From Flavobacteriaceae bacterium (lineage in GTDB: Bacteria > Bacteroidota > Bacteroidia > Flavobacteriales > Flavobacteriaceae), in the NCBI GenBank assembly GCA_013003145.1, contig JABDLH010000047.1:1-15456 (forward strand): 15,456 nucleotides of DNA, written 5' to 3'. Both the position numbers and the translations under genes were made by a program. Of this stretch, positions 7,652 to 15,124 are shown piece by piece; the stretch's first letter is position 1, and every line of letters begins with the position of its first letter. A model generated the notes under the pieces. The model made no database searches and had not been told where the DNA came from. It worked only from the letters and a program-made list of their open reading frames with translations.

Positions 7652-7969
7652 TTATTTGTATTCTTCCCTGGCCGGACTAAAAATGTCCATGAGTTTGCAA
7701 GGCGTCAATGCTTTGCCACTATGAGTTGCATGAGCTGGTATGGGCACAAGTTGTCCCGGTTCGTAAACCTTGGTTTCCCCGTTAAGCGTAAACTGGAAGC
7801 TGCCTTCAAGGACCTGCATTAGTTGTTCGTTCATATGCGAGTGCTCCGGCACTTCTGCGCCTTCTTCCACATCCCAGTACGCCAGGGTCATGTTCTCAGT
7901 ATGAATCAGTTTGCCGTGAAATCCCGGCATGATCTCCTTGCTGGGAACCTCAGAAAGTTTTATATCCAT
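7652..7969 (-). CDS. Small single-domain cupin protein
   Basis: A 105-residue single cupin barrel. Motif 1 reads G-AEVPE-H43-S-H45-MNE-Q49, with G56 closing it; the usual Glu ligand position is taken by Gln49, though Glu48 is adjacent. Motif 2 is G72-QLVPI-P78-AHAT-H83, giving the last metal ligand. Such proteins bind one divalent metal and act as isomerases, dioxygenases or small-ligand sensors; nothing here fixes which. There is no signal peptide. It is the first gene of a two-gene unit with the SDR and is divergent from mpl. A weak -7-like TATCTTCG lies on the minus strand at 7991-7984. Confidence 0.85.
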   Translation of the reverse strand: MDIKLSEVPSKEIMPGFHGKLIHTENMTLAYWDVEEGAEVPEHSHMNEQLMQVLEGSFQFTLNGETKVYEPGQLVPIPAHATHSGKALTPCKLMDIFSPAREEYK

Positions 7970-8016
7970 GGGTTCTTTTCTTACGAAGATAAACGAAAAG
8001 CTGGCATTAGTCCAGT

Positions 8017-8046
8017 TTGTGGACCTGAAGCCAATACGTATCTTTA
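8017..8046 (+). promoter_or_regulatory. Candidate mpl promoter
   Basis: TTG (8017-8019) is followed after 19 bases by TATCTTTA (8039-8046), one base from the TAnnTTTG consensus of Bacteroidota. The predicted start of transcription near 8052 leaves a leader of about 15 bases before the mpl ATG. Pattern evidence only. Confidence 0.42.
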
Positions 8047-8066
8047 CGCGCTAATACTTATACAGC

Positions 8067-9428
8067 ATGCAAGTACATTTTATAGCGATAGGGGGCAGTG
8101 CAATGCACAACCTCGCCTTGGCTTTACGATATAAGGGCTATACGATCAGTGGAAGTGACGATGTGATCTTTGAGCCCTCCAAAACAAGGTTGGAAGAAGC
8201 GGGGCTGCTCCCGGAAACGTTCGGGTGGTTCCCTGAAAAAATACACCCGGAACTCGATGCTGTGATATTGGGTATGCACGCCAAACCGGACAACCCGGAA
8301 CTGGCAAAGGCACAGGAGTTAGGAATCCGGATCTATTCCTATCCCGAATTTCTCTTTGAGCAATCCAAAGACAAGACCCGGGTAGTCATTGGTGGGAGCC
8401 ATGGTAAAACTACCATTACATCCATGATCCTCCATGTCTTAAAATACCATGACCGGCCCGTAGATTATATGGTGGGAGCCCAGCTTGAAGGTTTTGACAG
8501 GATGGTTCACCTGAGTGAGGAAAATGATTTTATCGTCCTGGAAGGAGATGAATACCTGTCTTCTCCAATAGACCGCAGGCCTAAATTTCACCTGTACAAG
8601 CCAAATATTGCCCTCCTTAGTGGTATTGCCTGGGATCACATCAACGTGTTTCCAACTTACGAGGGATATGTGGAACAGTTTAAAATATTCGTCGATAGCA
8701 TTGTAGAAGGGGGGAGTATCAATTACAATGAAGAGGATGAAGAAGTGAAGAAAGTTGTTATGGACTCTGAGAACCCCATCCGGAAGCTGGGGTACAGTAC
8801 CCCGGAATATACAGTAGAAAACGGGGTTACATTGCTGGAAACCCCTGAGGGCCCTATGCCAATCGAAGTGTTTGGAAAGCACAACCTGAGCAATTTGGCC
8901 GGGGCAAAGTGGATCTGCCAGCACATGGGCGTTGATGAAGAAGATTTTTATGAAGCTATCGCTACCTTTAAAGGAGCTTCGAAAAGATTGGAAAAAATAG
9001 TGGAAACCAGCAAGGGAGTTGCTTATAAAGACTTTGCTCATTCCCCGAGTAAAGTAAAAGCTGCAACCACTGCAGTGAAATCGCAGTTTCCGGACTTACC
9101 TTTGATTGCGTGCCTCGAATTGCACACCTATAGCAGCCTTAACAAAGAATTCCTGGAGCAGTATCGCGGTGCACTGGATGATGCAGACACAGCAGCAGTT
9201 TTTTACGCCCCGGAATCGGTTGCGATTAAAAGACTGGAGTCAATTTCGGCAGCAGATATCGCTTCGGCTTTAGGCCGGGACGACCTTCATGTGTTTACAG
9301 ATCCGGATGCCTTCAGGCAATTCCTATTAGGAGAGCCTTTGCATCGTTCGGCTTTGTTGCTGATGAGTTCCGGTAATTACGGTGGGCTATCGCTGGAGGA
9401 GGTTAAGGAAGCTGTGTCGAAGAATTGA
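8067..9428 (+). CDS. mpl: UDP-N-acetylmuramate:L-Ala-gamma-D-Glu-meso-DAP ligase (Mpl)
   Basis: Mpl attaches recycled murein tripeptide (L-Ala-D-Glu-meso-DAP) to UDP-MurNAc using ATP, feeding peptidoglycan turnover products back to wall synthesis in the cytoplasm. The 453-residue protein has the three Mur ligase domains: an N-terminal UDP-binding fold (IGGSAMHNLA near residue 9, GSDDV near 29), the ATP domain with P-loop GGSHGKTT at 109-116, EGDEY at 159-163 and AWDHINVF from 188, and a C-terminal domain with KDFAHSPSK, the counterpart of DFAHHP in enterobacterial Mpl. That last motif and the EGDEY form favour Mpl over MurC, the main alternative. The ATG sits about 20 bases after a candidate promoter. 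The gene stands alone between a divergent cupin-SDR pair and the radC run. Confidence 0.88.
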   Translation: MQVHFIAIGGSAMHNLALALRYKGYTISGSDDVIFEPSKTRLEEAGLLPETFGWFPEKIHPELDAVILGMHAKPDNPELAKAQELGIRIYSYPEFLFEQSKDKTRVVIGGSHGKTTITSMILHVLKYHDRPVDYMVGAQLEGFDRMVHLSEENDFIVLEGDEYLSSPIDRRPKFHLYKPNIALLSGIAWDHINVFPTYEGYVEQFKIFVDSIVEGGSINYNEEDEEVKKVVMDSENPIRKLGYSTPEYTVENGVTLLETPEGPMPIEVFGKHNLSNLAGAKWICQHMGVDEEDFYEAIATFKGASKRLEKIVETSKGVAYKDFAHSPSKVKAATTAVKSQFPDLPLIACLELHTYSSLNKEFLEQYRGALDDADTAAVFYAPESVAIKRLESISAADIASALGRDDLHVFTDPDAFRQFLLGEPLHRSALLLMSSGNYGGLSLEEVKEAVSKN

Positions 9429-9433
9429 CTTTT

Positions 9434-9447
9434 ACTGCCGGTGCAGT
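9434..9447 (+). other. Small perfect hairpin after mpl
   Basis: ACTGC-CGGT-GCAGT, a five-base-pair stem with a four-base loop, lies six bases beyond the mpl stop. No T run follows it, so a Rho-independent terminator is not well supported. It may protect the mpl transcript 3' end or be chance. Confidence 0.25.
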
Positions 9448-9504
9448 CATTTGATCTATGCGTTGAAAAATATTATTAATCGGGCTTTAATTTTTATAGT
9501 TGAC

Positions 9505-9512
9505 TATCTTTA
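9505..9512 (+). promoter_or_regulatory. Candidate -7 element before radC
   Basis: TATCTTTA, identical to the element before mpl, ends four bases before the radC ATG at 9517. Used as a -7 element it would give a leaderless transcript. A second option is TTG (9463-9465) with TAATTTTT (9488-9495) at 22-base spacing, giving a leader of roughly 15-20 bases. The sequence does not decide between them. Confidence 0.3.
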
Positions 9513-9516
9513 ATTC

Positions 9517-10215
9517 ATGAGACAACCTACACCTTCCTTGTCTATAAAAAATTGGTCAGAGGCTGACAGGCCTCGTGAGAAATTGATCAGGAAGGGGAAA
9601 TCGGTTCTTACAGACACAGAGTTGCTCGCGATACTCCTGGGTTCCGGGAGCAGGGATGAAAGTGCCATAGACCTGGCGAGAAGGATGTTGACCGATAATG
9701 AGCATAACCTGGGGAAATTAGGTCAACTATCCATTCACCAGTTAATGAATTATAGGGGTGTTGGCCAGGCAAAAGCTGTATTGATATCGGCAGCCATGGA
9801 AATGGGCAGGCGGAGGCAAATGACCGATACCGGTTTAAAGATTGCAATCAGGAGCAGCAAGGATGTATTTGAATTGCTGCAGCCTGTACTCGGGGACCTG
9901 CCGCATGAGGAATTCTGGATCGTCTATCTCAACAATGCCAACAAGGTGGTCTATCATGCGCAACTGAGCCGGGGAGGTATTACGGGAACACTGGTAGATG
10001 TTAGGTTGGTGCTGAAGAAGGCTTTAGAGCTCGGGGCAGTGGCTCTTGTTCTGGCGCATAATCATCCCTCTGGCACATTAAAACCGAGTATTGCAGATAA
10101 ACAACTGACCGAGAAACTAAAAAATGCGGCTGTGGCTTTAGATATTAAAGTGCTGGATCATCTCATTATAACAGAAACGAATTTCTTTAGTTTCGCAGAT
10201 GAAAACATCTTATAG
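9517..10215 (+). CDS. radC: RadC family JAB-domain protein
   Basis: A full-length 232-residue RadC. The N-terminal third holds a UPF0758-type helical region with a helix-hairpin-helix-like YRGVGQAKA at about 79-87, suggestive of DNA binding. The C-terminal half is a JAB/MPN metalloprotease-like domain with the complete zinc motif HNHPSG (His181, His183) and Asp194 eleven residues on, plus the upstream acidic EEFW at 131-134. Despite its name, a direct role in DNA repair is not established for the family, and its substrate is unknown. This is a chromosomal-type copy with no mobile genes nearby. It leads a six-gene same-strand run; the next gene starts two bases after its stop. Confidence 0.95.
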   Translation: MRQPTPSLSIKNWSEADRPREKLIRKGKSVLTDTELLAILLGSGSRDESAIDLARRMLTDNEHNLGKLGQLSIHQLMNYRGVGQAKAVLISAAMEMGRRRQMTDTGLKIAIRSSKDVFELLQPVLGDLPHEEFWIVYLNNANKVVYHAQLSRGGITGTLVDVRLVLKKALELGAVALVLAHNHPSGTLKPSIADKQLTEKLKNAAVALDIKVLDHLIITETNFFSFADENIL

Positions 10216-10217
10216 GT

Positions 10218-11513
10218 ATGTTGCTTATTTACACCCATAAAATTACTCCCAGGTTCAGCTACACCATGAAGCAGGTATTCTCCAGGATACTGGGGATAGA
10301 GGTAACATACACCACCAAGGTAGAGGATTTCATTAAGCATGCAGGTCCTAAGATCACCTATACTAAAAAGCCCCTGCAGAACGAATTCTTTGTCCGTAGT
10401 AATGACTTGCTATTTGAACAGGGAATCAACGATTTCCAGGTTAAGCCGGAAGATTGGGACGGGGTACCCTGTTTCTTTAAGGCTGGTGAACGCAGCAACT
10501 TACCCTTCGACGTTTATACCGCTAGTATTTATCTTTTGAGCAGGTATGAAGAATACCTGCCGCACCTGAAAGATATCCACGGGCGTTTTCCGCCCAGTGA
10601 AAGTGTCTCTTTCCAATATAACTTTCTACATCTTCCGGTAGTCGATATCTGGGCCGGAAAAGTATTAGCCCTGCTGAAAGAACGATTTCCGGAATTAGAA
10701 GGCAAGGTGAGAAAATACCAGCACACCAGTATTATTGATGTAACTACCTCGCACAGTTATGCCCACCGCGGATTGATAAGAAGCCTTGCAGGTATGTTCC
10801 TCGATCTCGGTTACTTCAGGTTCCGGAGGGTAATACAGCGAATTTCTGTCTGGATGCGGCTCAGCAGGGATCCATTTGATAATTTTTCCGCCTTACTGGC
10901 AATGCATAAGGTGCATAAGGTAAAGAGTATGTTCTTTTTCCAGTTCGCGGAATATTCTACCTACGATAAGAACGTATCCCCCAACAATAATAAATTCCGG
11001 CACTTGATCAAGTCCGTTGCCGATTACAGTAAAGTGGCATTGGCGGCATCCTATAGTTCTTTCAGGGATATACAATTGCTGAAAACCGAAAAAATGAGCC
11101 TGAGCAATGTGATTCACCGGCCAGTGGATTATTCGAGGTTACGTTACAACAGGGTCGATGTTCCGGTCAGTTACCGGAACCTGGTAGAGGCCGAATTCAC
11201 CGACGATTTTACTATGGGATATACCCATGAACCCGGCTTCCGTGCAGGGACCTGTACACCTTTCTACTTTTACGATATTCCCTTAGAAGTGCAGCAGCCT
11301 ATTAAAATACATCCGTTTGCTTTCCATGACTACGCCTTTCAGAACATGTTGACCGAGTCCGAAATTCTCACTGAAATGGATAAGCTCTGGACAGAAGTGA
11401 AAAAAGTAGACGGACAGTTCAATACCATATTTTCTAACGAATTGCTGGGCGGTAACCACCAGGTGGACTGGCTCCGACTCTACGGAAAAGTGATAAAACG
11501 ATACCATGTATAG
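10218..11513 (+). CDS. DUF7033 / polysaccharide deacetylase-like protein, probably without catalytic metal site
   Basis: A 431-residue protein without a signal peptide. The N-terminal part (MLLIYTHKITPR...SRYEEYL) fits the DUF7033 region found ahead of deacetylase-like domains in Bacteroidota. The C-terminal part has the family landmark FTDDFTMGY followed by GFRAGTCTPFYFYDI. The NodB-type residues look absent: the first acidic motif reads IIDVTTSHSY in place of a D-x-D form, the His-containing motif reads VALAASY, and the later RQH-like site reads SRLRY. I infer a non-enzymatic or altered function; I recall flavobacterial relatives with similar changes. It lies two bases after radC and overlaps the next gene by eight bases, so the three are likely co-translated. 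The ATG at 10218 is the only sensible start. Confidence 0.72.
   Translation: MLLIYTHKITPRFSYTMKQVFSRILGIEVTYTTKVEDFIKHAGPKITYTKKPLQNEFFVRSNDLLFEQGINDFQVKPEDWDGVPCFFKAGERSNLPFDVYTASIYLLSRYEEYLPHLKDIHGRFPPSESVSFQYNFLHLPVVDIWAGKVLALLKERFPELEGKVRKYQHTSIIDVTTSHSYAHRGLIRSLAGMFLDLGYFRFRRVIQRISVWMRLSRDPFDNFSALLAMHKVHKVKSMFFFQFAEYSTYDKNVSPNNNKFRHLIKSVADYSKVALAASYSSFRDIQLLKTEKMSLSNVIHRPVDYSRLRYNRVDVPVSYRNLVEAEFTDDFTMGYTHEPGFRAGTCTPFYFYDIPLEVQQPIKIHPFAFHDYAFQNMLTESEILTEMDKLWTEVKKVDGQFNTIFSNELLGGNHQVDWLRLYGKVIKRYHV
10904..10921 (+). repeat. Nine-base tandem duplication inside the DUF7033 gene
   Basis: GCATAAGGT occurs twice in direct succession, coding for the doubled His-Lys-Val step in MHKVHKVK. The unit length is a multiple of three, so copy change would keep the frame. 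With only two copies it could be chance or an old duplication. Confidence 0.4.
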
Positions 11514-12195
11514 AGAAAAGATAAAGGATATTTTTTTTGACCTGGATCATACCCTATGGGACTTTGAAAAGAACTCTGTCTTAACTTTTGAAAAGATACT
11601 GGCCGAGAGCCAGGTACAGATAGACACTTCGGAGTTTATGAAAACCTATGCGCCTATCAACATGGCCCTATGGAAAATGTACAGGGAAGAGCGCATTGGG
11701 AAAACTGACCTTCGGTACCAGCGATTGAAAAAAACCTTTAAAGCCCTGAAATATCCTGTAAAAAAGGATTTGATATATCATTTGTCCGATCAGTATATAG
11801 AGCATTTGGCGTCCTTTAATCACCTGCTGCCGCATACACAGGATATCCTGGAATACCTGAAACCGAATTACCGTATGCATATCATTACGAATGGTTTCCA
11901 GGAGGTGCAGGAACGAAAGATGAAAAAGTCCAACATCTTCGATTATTTTGAACACATGATCAATTCAGAGATGGCCGGGGTTAAGAAGCCAAATCCGTGG
12001 ATCTTCCAATTGGCCCTGAAAAGAACCGGGGCAAATCCCGGGCAATCGATGATGATAGGCGATAACCTGGAAGCGGATATCATGGGAGCCAAAGCATTAG
12101 GGTTTTATACATTGCATTTAAATGTTCACAATGATCCCCTGCATGAACACGGTGATATGATTCACAGTCTCAGTGAAATAAAATCGTATTTGTAG
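11506..12195 (+). CDS. YjjG-type noncanonical pyrimidine nucleotidase (HAD superfamily)
   Basis: A 229-residue HAD phosphatase with all four motifs: I, FDLDHT at residues 11-16 with nucleophile Asp12 and general acid Asp14; II, ITNGF with Thr128; III, the Lys in VKKPNP at 160-161; IV, IGDNLEAD at 184-191 with Asp186 and Asp191. A helical cap lies between motifs I and II. The DLDHTLWDF start and NGFQEVQ stretch match the YjjG group, house-cleaning 5'-nucleotidases that remove noncanonical pyrimidine nucleotides such as 5-halogenated or damaged dUMP analogues. The start overlaps the preceding gene by eight bases. An eight-T run (11531-11538) encodes Ile-Phe-Phe just before the nucleophile. The substrate is inferred from the family. 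Confidence 0.88.
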   Translation: MYREKIKDIFFDLDHTLWDFEKNSVLTFEKILAESQVQIDTSEFMKTYAPINMALWKMYREERIGKTDLRYQRLKKTFKALKYPVKKDLIYHLSDQYIEHLASFNHLLPHTQDILEYLKPNYRMHIITNGFQEVQERKMKKSNIFDYFEHMINSEMAGVKKPNPWIFQLALKRTGANPGQSMMIGDNLEADIMGAKALGFYTLHLNVHNDPLHEHGDMIHSLSEIKSYL

Positions 12196-12254
12196 AGTTA
12201 TCAAATAGGAAAGAGGCAGGTAACCCCCTGTTCTGATATAAATTACAGCCTCTC
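12196..12254 (+). other. Short intergenic leader with an inverted repeat
   Basis: This 59-base gap is the only real break in the six-gene run. AGAGGC (12212-12217) pairs with GCCTCT (12248-12253), which ends directly before the ATG of the lipoprotein gene; the loop between is 30 bases. Paired, it would hide the start region. No TAnnTTTG element or convincing terminator is seen, so transcription may continue through from radC. Confidence 0.25.
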
Positions 12255-12806
12255 ATGATGCGCAAATCCAGGGAATTAAAAGGATTAATGATCCTTCTTT
12301 TGCTGCTTATTGCAGCCTGTTCAGAGCCTACAGATTTTAACCAGGCAGATGACCTGATGCTCCAGCCTGTAGTTGAAGCAAGTATCCTGTACATCGAGTC
12401 GCCGGAAGAAGTCATCAACCAGTCTTCCTTTACCAGTTTTACTTACGATTTTAATTTTGACGCCTTTGGCGAAGAATTTGTATCCGAGAACATTATCGAC
12501 GGTATGATTGCCTTTGAACTGGAGAACACCACCAGTAAGCCATTTACCATAACCCTGGAATTTTTGGATGAGGCGGGGAATACCCTTTTTACGCAGGTAT
12601 TCCAATTAGATGCTGCTCCTACGGCAATACTATACAGGGAGGTGTTTTTCGGGACAGCTTCAGGGCAGGATATCAACATCATAAGGAATACTTCCGGATT
12701 CCGCGTAACTGCATCCAACGAAGGAGATACCAGCAGTGTGTCTTCACTTCCTGATCCTAAAATCATTTTCAGATCCAGCGCAAAATTCAGGTTAAATCTT
12801 TTATGA
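12255..12806 (+). CDS. Lipoprotein of unknown function
   Basis: I do not recognise this 183-residue protein. It opens with a charged MMRKSRELKG, a hydrophobic stretch of leucines and the lipobox IAAC, giving a lipid-anchored Cys22 with Ser at +2. The mature part is acidic and rich in beta-strand-forming residues, with alternating hydrophobic stretches such as ITLEFLDEAGNTLFTQVFQLD that suggest an immunoglobulin-like sandwich; it ends in a basic FRSSAKFRLNLL. No enzymatic motif is visible. ATG 12255 and ATG 12258 are both possible starts. The stop overlaps the next start as ATGA (12803-12806), so this lipoprotein and the barrel-like protein after it are very probably made together and may act together at the outer membrane. 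Confidence 0.8.
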   Translation: MMRKSRELKGLMILLLLLIAACSEPTDFNQADDLMLQPVVEASILYIESPEEVINQSSFTSFTYDFNFDAFGEEFVSENIIDGMIAFELENTTSKPFTITLEFLDEAGNTLFTQVFQLDAAPTAILYREVFFGTASGQDINIIRNTSGFRVTASNEGDTSSVSSLPDPKIIFRSSAKFRLNLL

Positions 12807-14254
12807 ACAGGCTGCTGGTTTTCATATTAGTTCTTATTGGGACATGGCATGGGTATGCGCAACAGAAGCAATTGTTATACGATCTCAGGTCGGTGCCCCA
12901 GGCCTTGTTGCTCAATCCCGGGATGCAGCACGATTTCCAGTGGTATGCCGGTATTCCCATGCTTTCCGGCGTATCGGTTTACGGCGGATCTAGCGGCATA
13001 GCTGTAAACGATCTCTTCGCATCGGATGGATTGGATTTTACGACCAAGATCCGGGATAATGCGGTCTATGGACTCAACAAGCGCGATGAATTCAGTTCAA
13101 CCTATCAAATTGAGATCTTTAACCTGGGATGGAGGGGGAGAAACAGGCCACAAAACTTTTATTCTTTAGGACTATACCACGAAGGTGGTTTTGTCCTTTA
13201 CTGGCCCCAGGATCTTGCTATACTGGCGTTTGAAGGCAATGCTGATCAACTTGGGAGGCGATTTAATTTTGAACACCTAAAGACCAGGGGAGATTTCCTG
13301 AATGTTTTCCATATTGGGTTGAACAGGACAATTAATGAGCAGCTGAGTGTAGGGGTAAGAGGTAAATTGTATTCGGGGATACTCAGTTATTCCAGCATAG
13401 GTAATTCGGGCTATTTTGTAACCGATGAAGGTCAGAATAACCTTAGGGCCAATAGCATTGTGGCCGATATGTCATTGAGGACATCGGGTTGGGACAGGAT
13501 ACAAGAGGTTTTGAATGACGATAGTATAGATGATATGGCTGGTATCCGGCAACACCTGGTCAAGAGAGCATTTTTGGGAGGCGACCTTGGTGTAGGCTTA
13601 GACCTCGGGTTTTCTTACAACCTGGATCCCCAGACCACGCTCACCGGGAGTATCCTCGATATAGGATTGATGTACCATGCAGGTGACCCGTACAGCTACA
13701 CCCTGGAAGGTAGTGCTACCGTAGAAGGTTTGGAGGTTATTTTACCGGATGCACTTATCGATCCCGATGCTGATTTCTGGCAAAACCTCGTGGACGATGT
13801 AGAAGGCTTTGTGCCCTTTGATGATAATCGTAATGCTTACCTCACTTTCAGACCTACACAGCTGTATGCTTCGTTGAGGTATGATTACGGGCAGCCACAG
13901 GATGGAATGGGATCCTGTGATTGCGACTACCGGAACCCGGGAAAAAAAGCGGCGGTGTATTACCGCAATGCCATAGGTGGACAGCTTTACATGATCAACA
14001 GGCCCCGGGGCCCCCAGGCTGCTCTTACTGCCTTCTACCAACGGAGATTTGGGAATGCCATGACACTCAAGGCGACCTATACCGCCAGCAAATTCACCTA
14101 TACGAATATCGGCTTAGGGTTTTCTGCACAGGCAGGACCGCTTAATTTCTACCTGATGGCTGACAATTTGCTCGCATTACGGGATGTTAGTGGAGCACAA
14201 TATGCTTCTTTACAGTTAGGCTTAAATATCATATCTTGGGGACGCAATAATTAA
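12803..14254 (+). CDS. DUF5723-type outer membrane beta-barrel-like protein
   Basis: A 483-residue exported protein. A signal peptide of 19 residues (hydrophobic LLVFILVLIG, cleavage after GYA, mature Gln20) leads into LYDLRSVPQALLLNPG, then GIPMLSGVSV, features I associate with DUF5723. The body alternates hydrophobic and polar residues with many Gly, Tyr and Asn, repeated SLGLY/SVGVRGKLY-like strands and a final strand ending NIISWGRNN, all suggesting a transmembrane beta-barrel. The only two cysteines in the whole protein form CDCDY at residues 372-375. An acidic stretch (about 310-345) could be an outer or periplasmic loop. The function of DUF5723 is unknown. It overlaps the lipoprotein gene before it and is nine bases from the exported-protein gene after it. 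Confidence 0.8.
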   Translation: MNRLLVFILVLIGTWHGYAQQKQLLYDLRSVPQALLLNPGMQHDFQWYAGIPMLSGVSVYGGSSGIAVNDLFASDGLDFTTKIRDNAVYGLNKRDEFSSTYQIEIFNLGWRGRNRPQNFYSLGLYHEGGFVLYWPQDLAILAFEGNADQLGRRFNFEHLKTRGDFLNVFHIGLNRTINEQLSVGVRGKLYSGILSYSSIGNSGYFVTDEGQNNLRANSIVADMSLRTSGWDRIQEVLNDDSIDDMAGIRQHLVKRAFLGGDLGVGLDLGFSYNLDPQTTLTGSILDIGLMYHAGDPYSYTLEGSATVEGLEVILPDALIDPDADFWQNLVDDVEGFVPFDDNRNAYLTFRPTQLYASLRYDYGQPQDGMGSCDCDYRNPGKKAAVYYRNAIGGQLYMINRPRGPQAALTAFYQRRFGNAMTLKATYTASKFTYTNIGLGFSAQAGPLNFYLMADNLLALRDVSGAQYASLQLGLNIISWGRNN

Positions 14255-14263
14255 AGGCGCCCC

Positions 14264-15124
14264 ATGATTAAGAATTTTTTGTCAATTGTTTTCGTTTTGG
14301 TAGTATGTAGCTCTGTGTCAGCTCAGTTAAATCCATATAAATACGTCATCGTACCGGTACAGTTCGAGGCTTTTGACAAGCCGAACAAATATTCGAGCAG
14401 TACCTTGGTAAAATACCTCTTACAGCAAGAAGGATTTACGGCCGTTTACGATAATGATCTGCCTGGCGACCTGGCCGGCAATCTATGCCTGGGGGTGAAT
14501 ATGCACATGGAAGATAATTCGGGCCTGTTCAGTACCAAGCTTCGGTTTATATTTAAAGACTGCAACGGGGCAGAAGTATTTGCCACCAAGATGGCCTCCA
14601 ATAAGCTAAAAGAATACCAGGAGGCTTATACAGAGGCAATCCGGGAGGCTTTAAAGTCCGTGAGTGTCCTTGGGTATACATACGAACCTGCTGCAGGAAC
14701 AGCTGATGAAGGAATTACTGTAAGTTTTAAGGATGACGTAAGAAACATAGAGGAGAAAGAGAAGAAGCCTTTAAAAGACAAAGCGGTGACACAGCAGGCG
14801 ACTCCGGAGGTTCAGCGTTATGAAGATAAAAGACCGGTTCCTTCTACTTATACCAAATCCGGCGGTGTCTCTACCGGCTCCTCAAGAGATCACGGAGATA
14901 TAACTTCAGAAGTACTGTATGCACAATCTACAGATACAGGTTACCAGTTGGTAGACAGTAGCCCGGCTATCCGGGTTAAACTCTTTAAGACTTCCATGCC
15001 CAATGTGTACCTGGCAACCTATGGTGAGCTACAGGGGCTGGTCTTTGAAAGGGATGGTAACTGGACCTGGGAGTACTACCTGGATGGCGAACTGGTGACT
15101 AAGGAGCTTCAGATCAAATTCTAA
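14264..15124 (+). CDS. Exported protein of unknown function
   Basis: I do not recognise this 286-residue protein. A signal peptide of 20 residues (cleavage SVSA before Gln21) exports it. The N-terminal domain (about 22-145) opens YKYVIVPVQFEAFDKPNKY, resembling small exported domains of Bacteroidota in which a KYSSSTLVKYLLQQEGF helix follows; two cysteines (in LCLG and KDCNG) could form a disulfide. A charged, Lys/Glu- then Ser/Gly-rich linker (about 150-215) follows, then a compact C-terminal domain ending VFERDGNWTWEYYLDGE. The two-domain layout with a linker suggests a periplasmic adaptor. It starts nine bases after the DUF5723 gene and its TAA overlaps the stop of the convergent rarA (CTAA, 15121-15124). 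Confidence 0.8.
   Translation: MIKNFLSIVFVLVVCSSVSAQLNPYKYVIVPVQFEAFDKPNKYSSSTLVKYLLQQEGFTAVYDNDLPGDLAGNLCLGVNMHMEDNSGLFSTKLRFIFKDCNGAEVFATKMASNKLKEYQEAYTEAIREALKSVSVLGYTYEPAAGTADEGITVSFKDDVRNIEEKEKKPLKDKAVTQQATPEVQRYEDKRPVPSTYTKSGGVSTGSSRDHGDITSEVLYAQSTDTGYQLVDSSPAIRVKLFKTSMPNVYLATYGELQGLVFERDGNWTWEYYLDGELVTKELQIKF

Noticed and set aside
9517..10215. radC as a sign of a mobile element or genomic island
   Set aside because: RadC-like genes are often on islands, but here there is no integrase, repeat, tRNA or phage gene, and the neighbours are housekeeping or lineage-typical genes.
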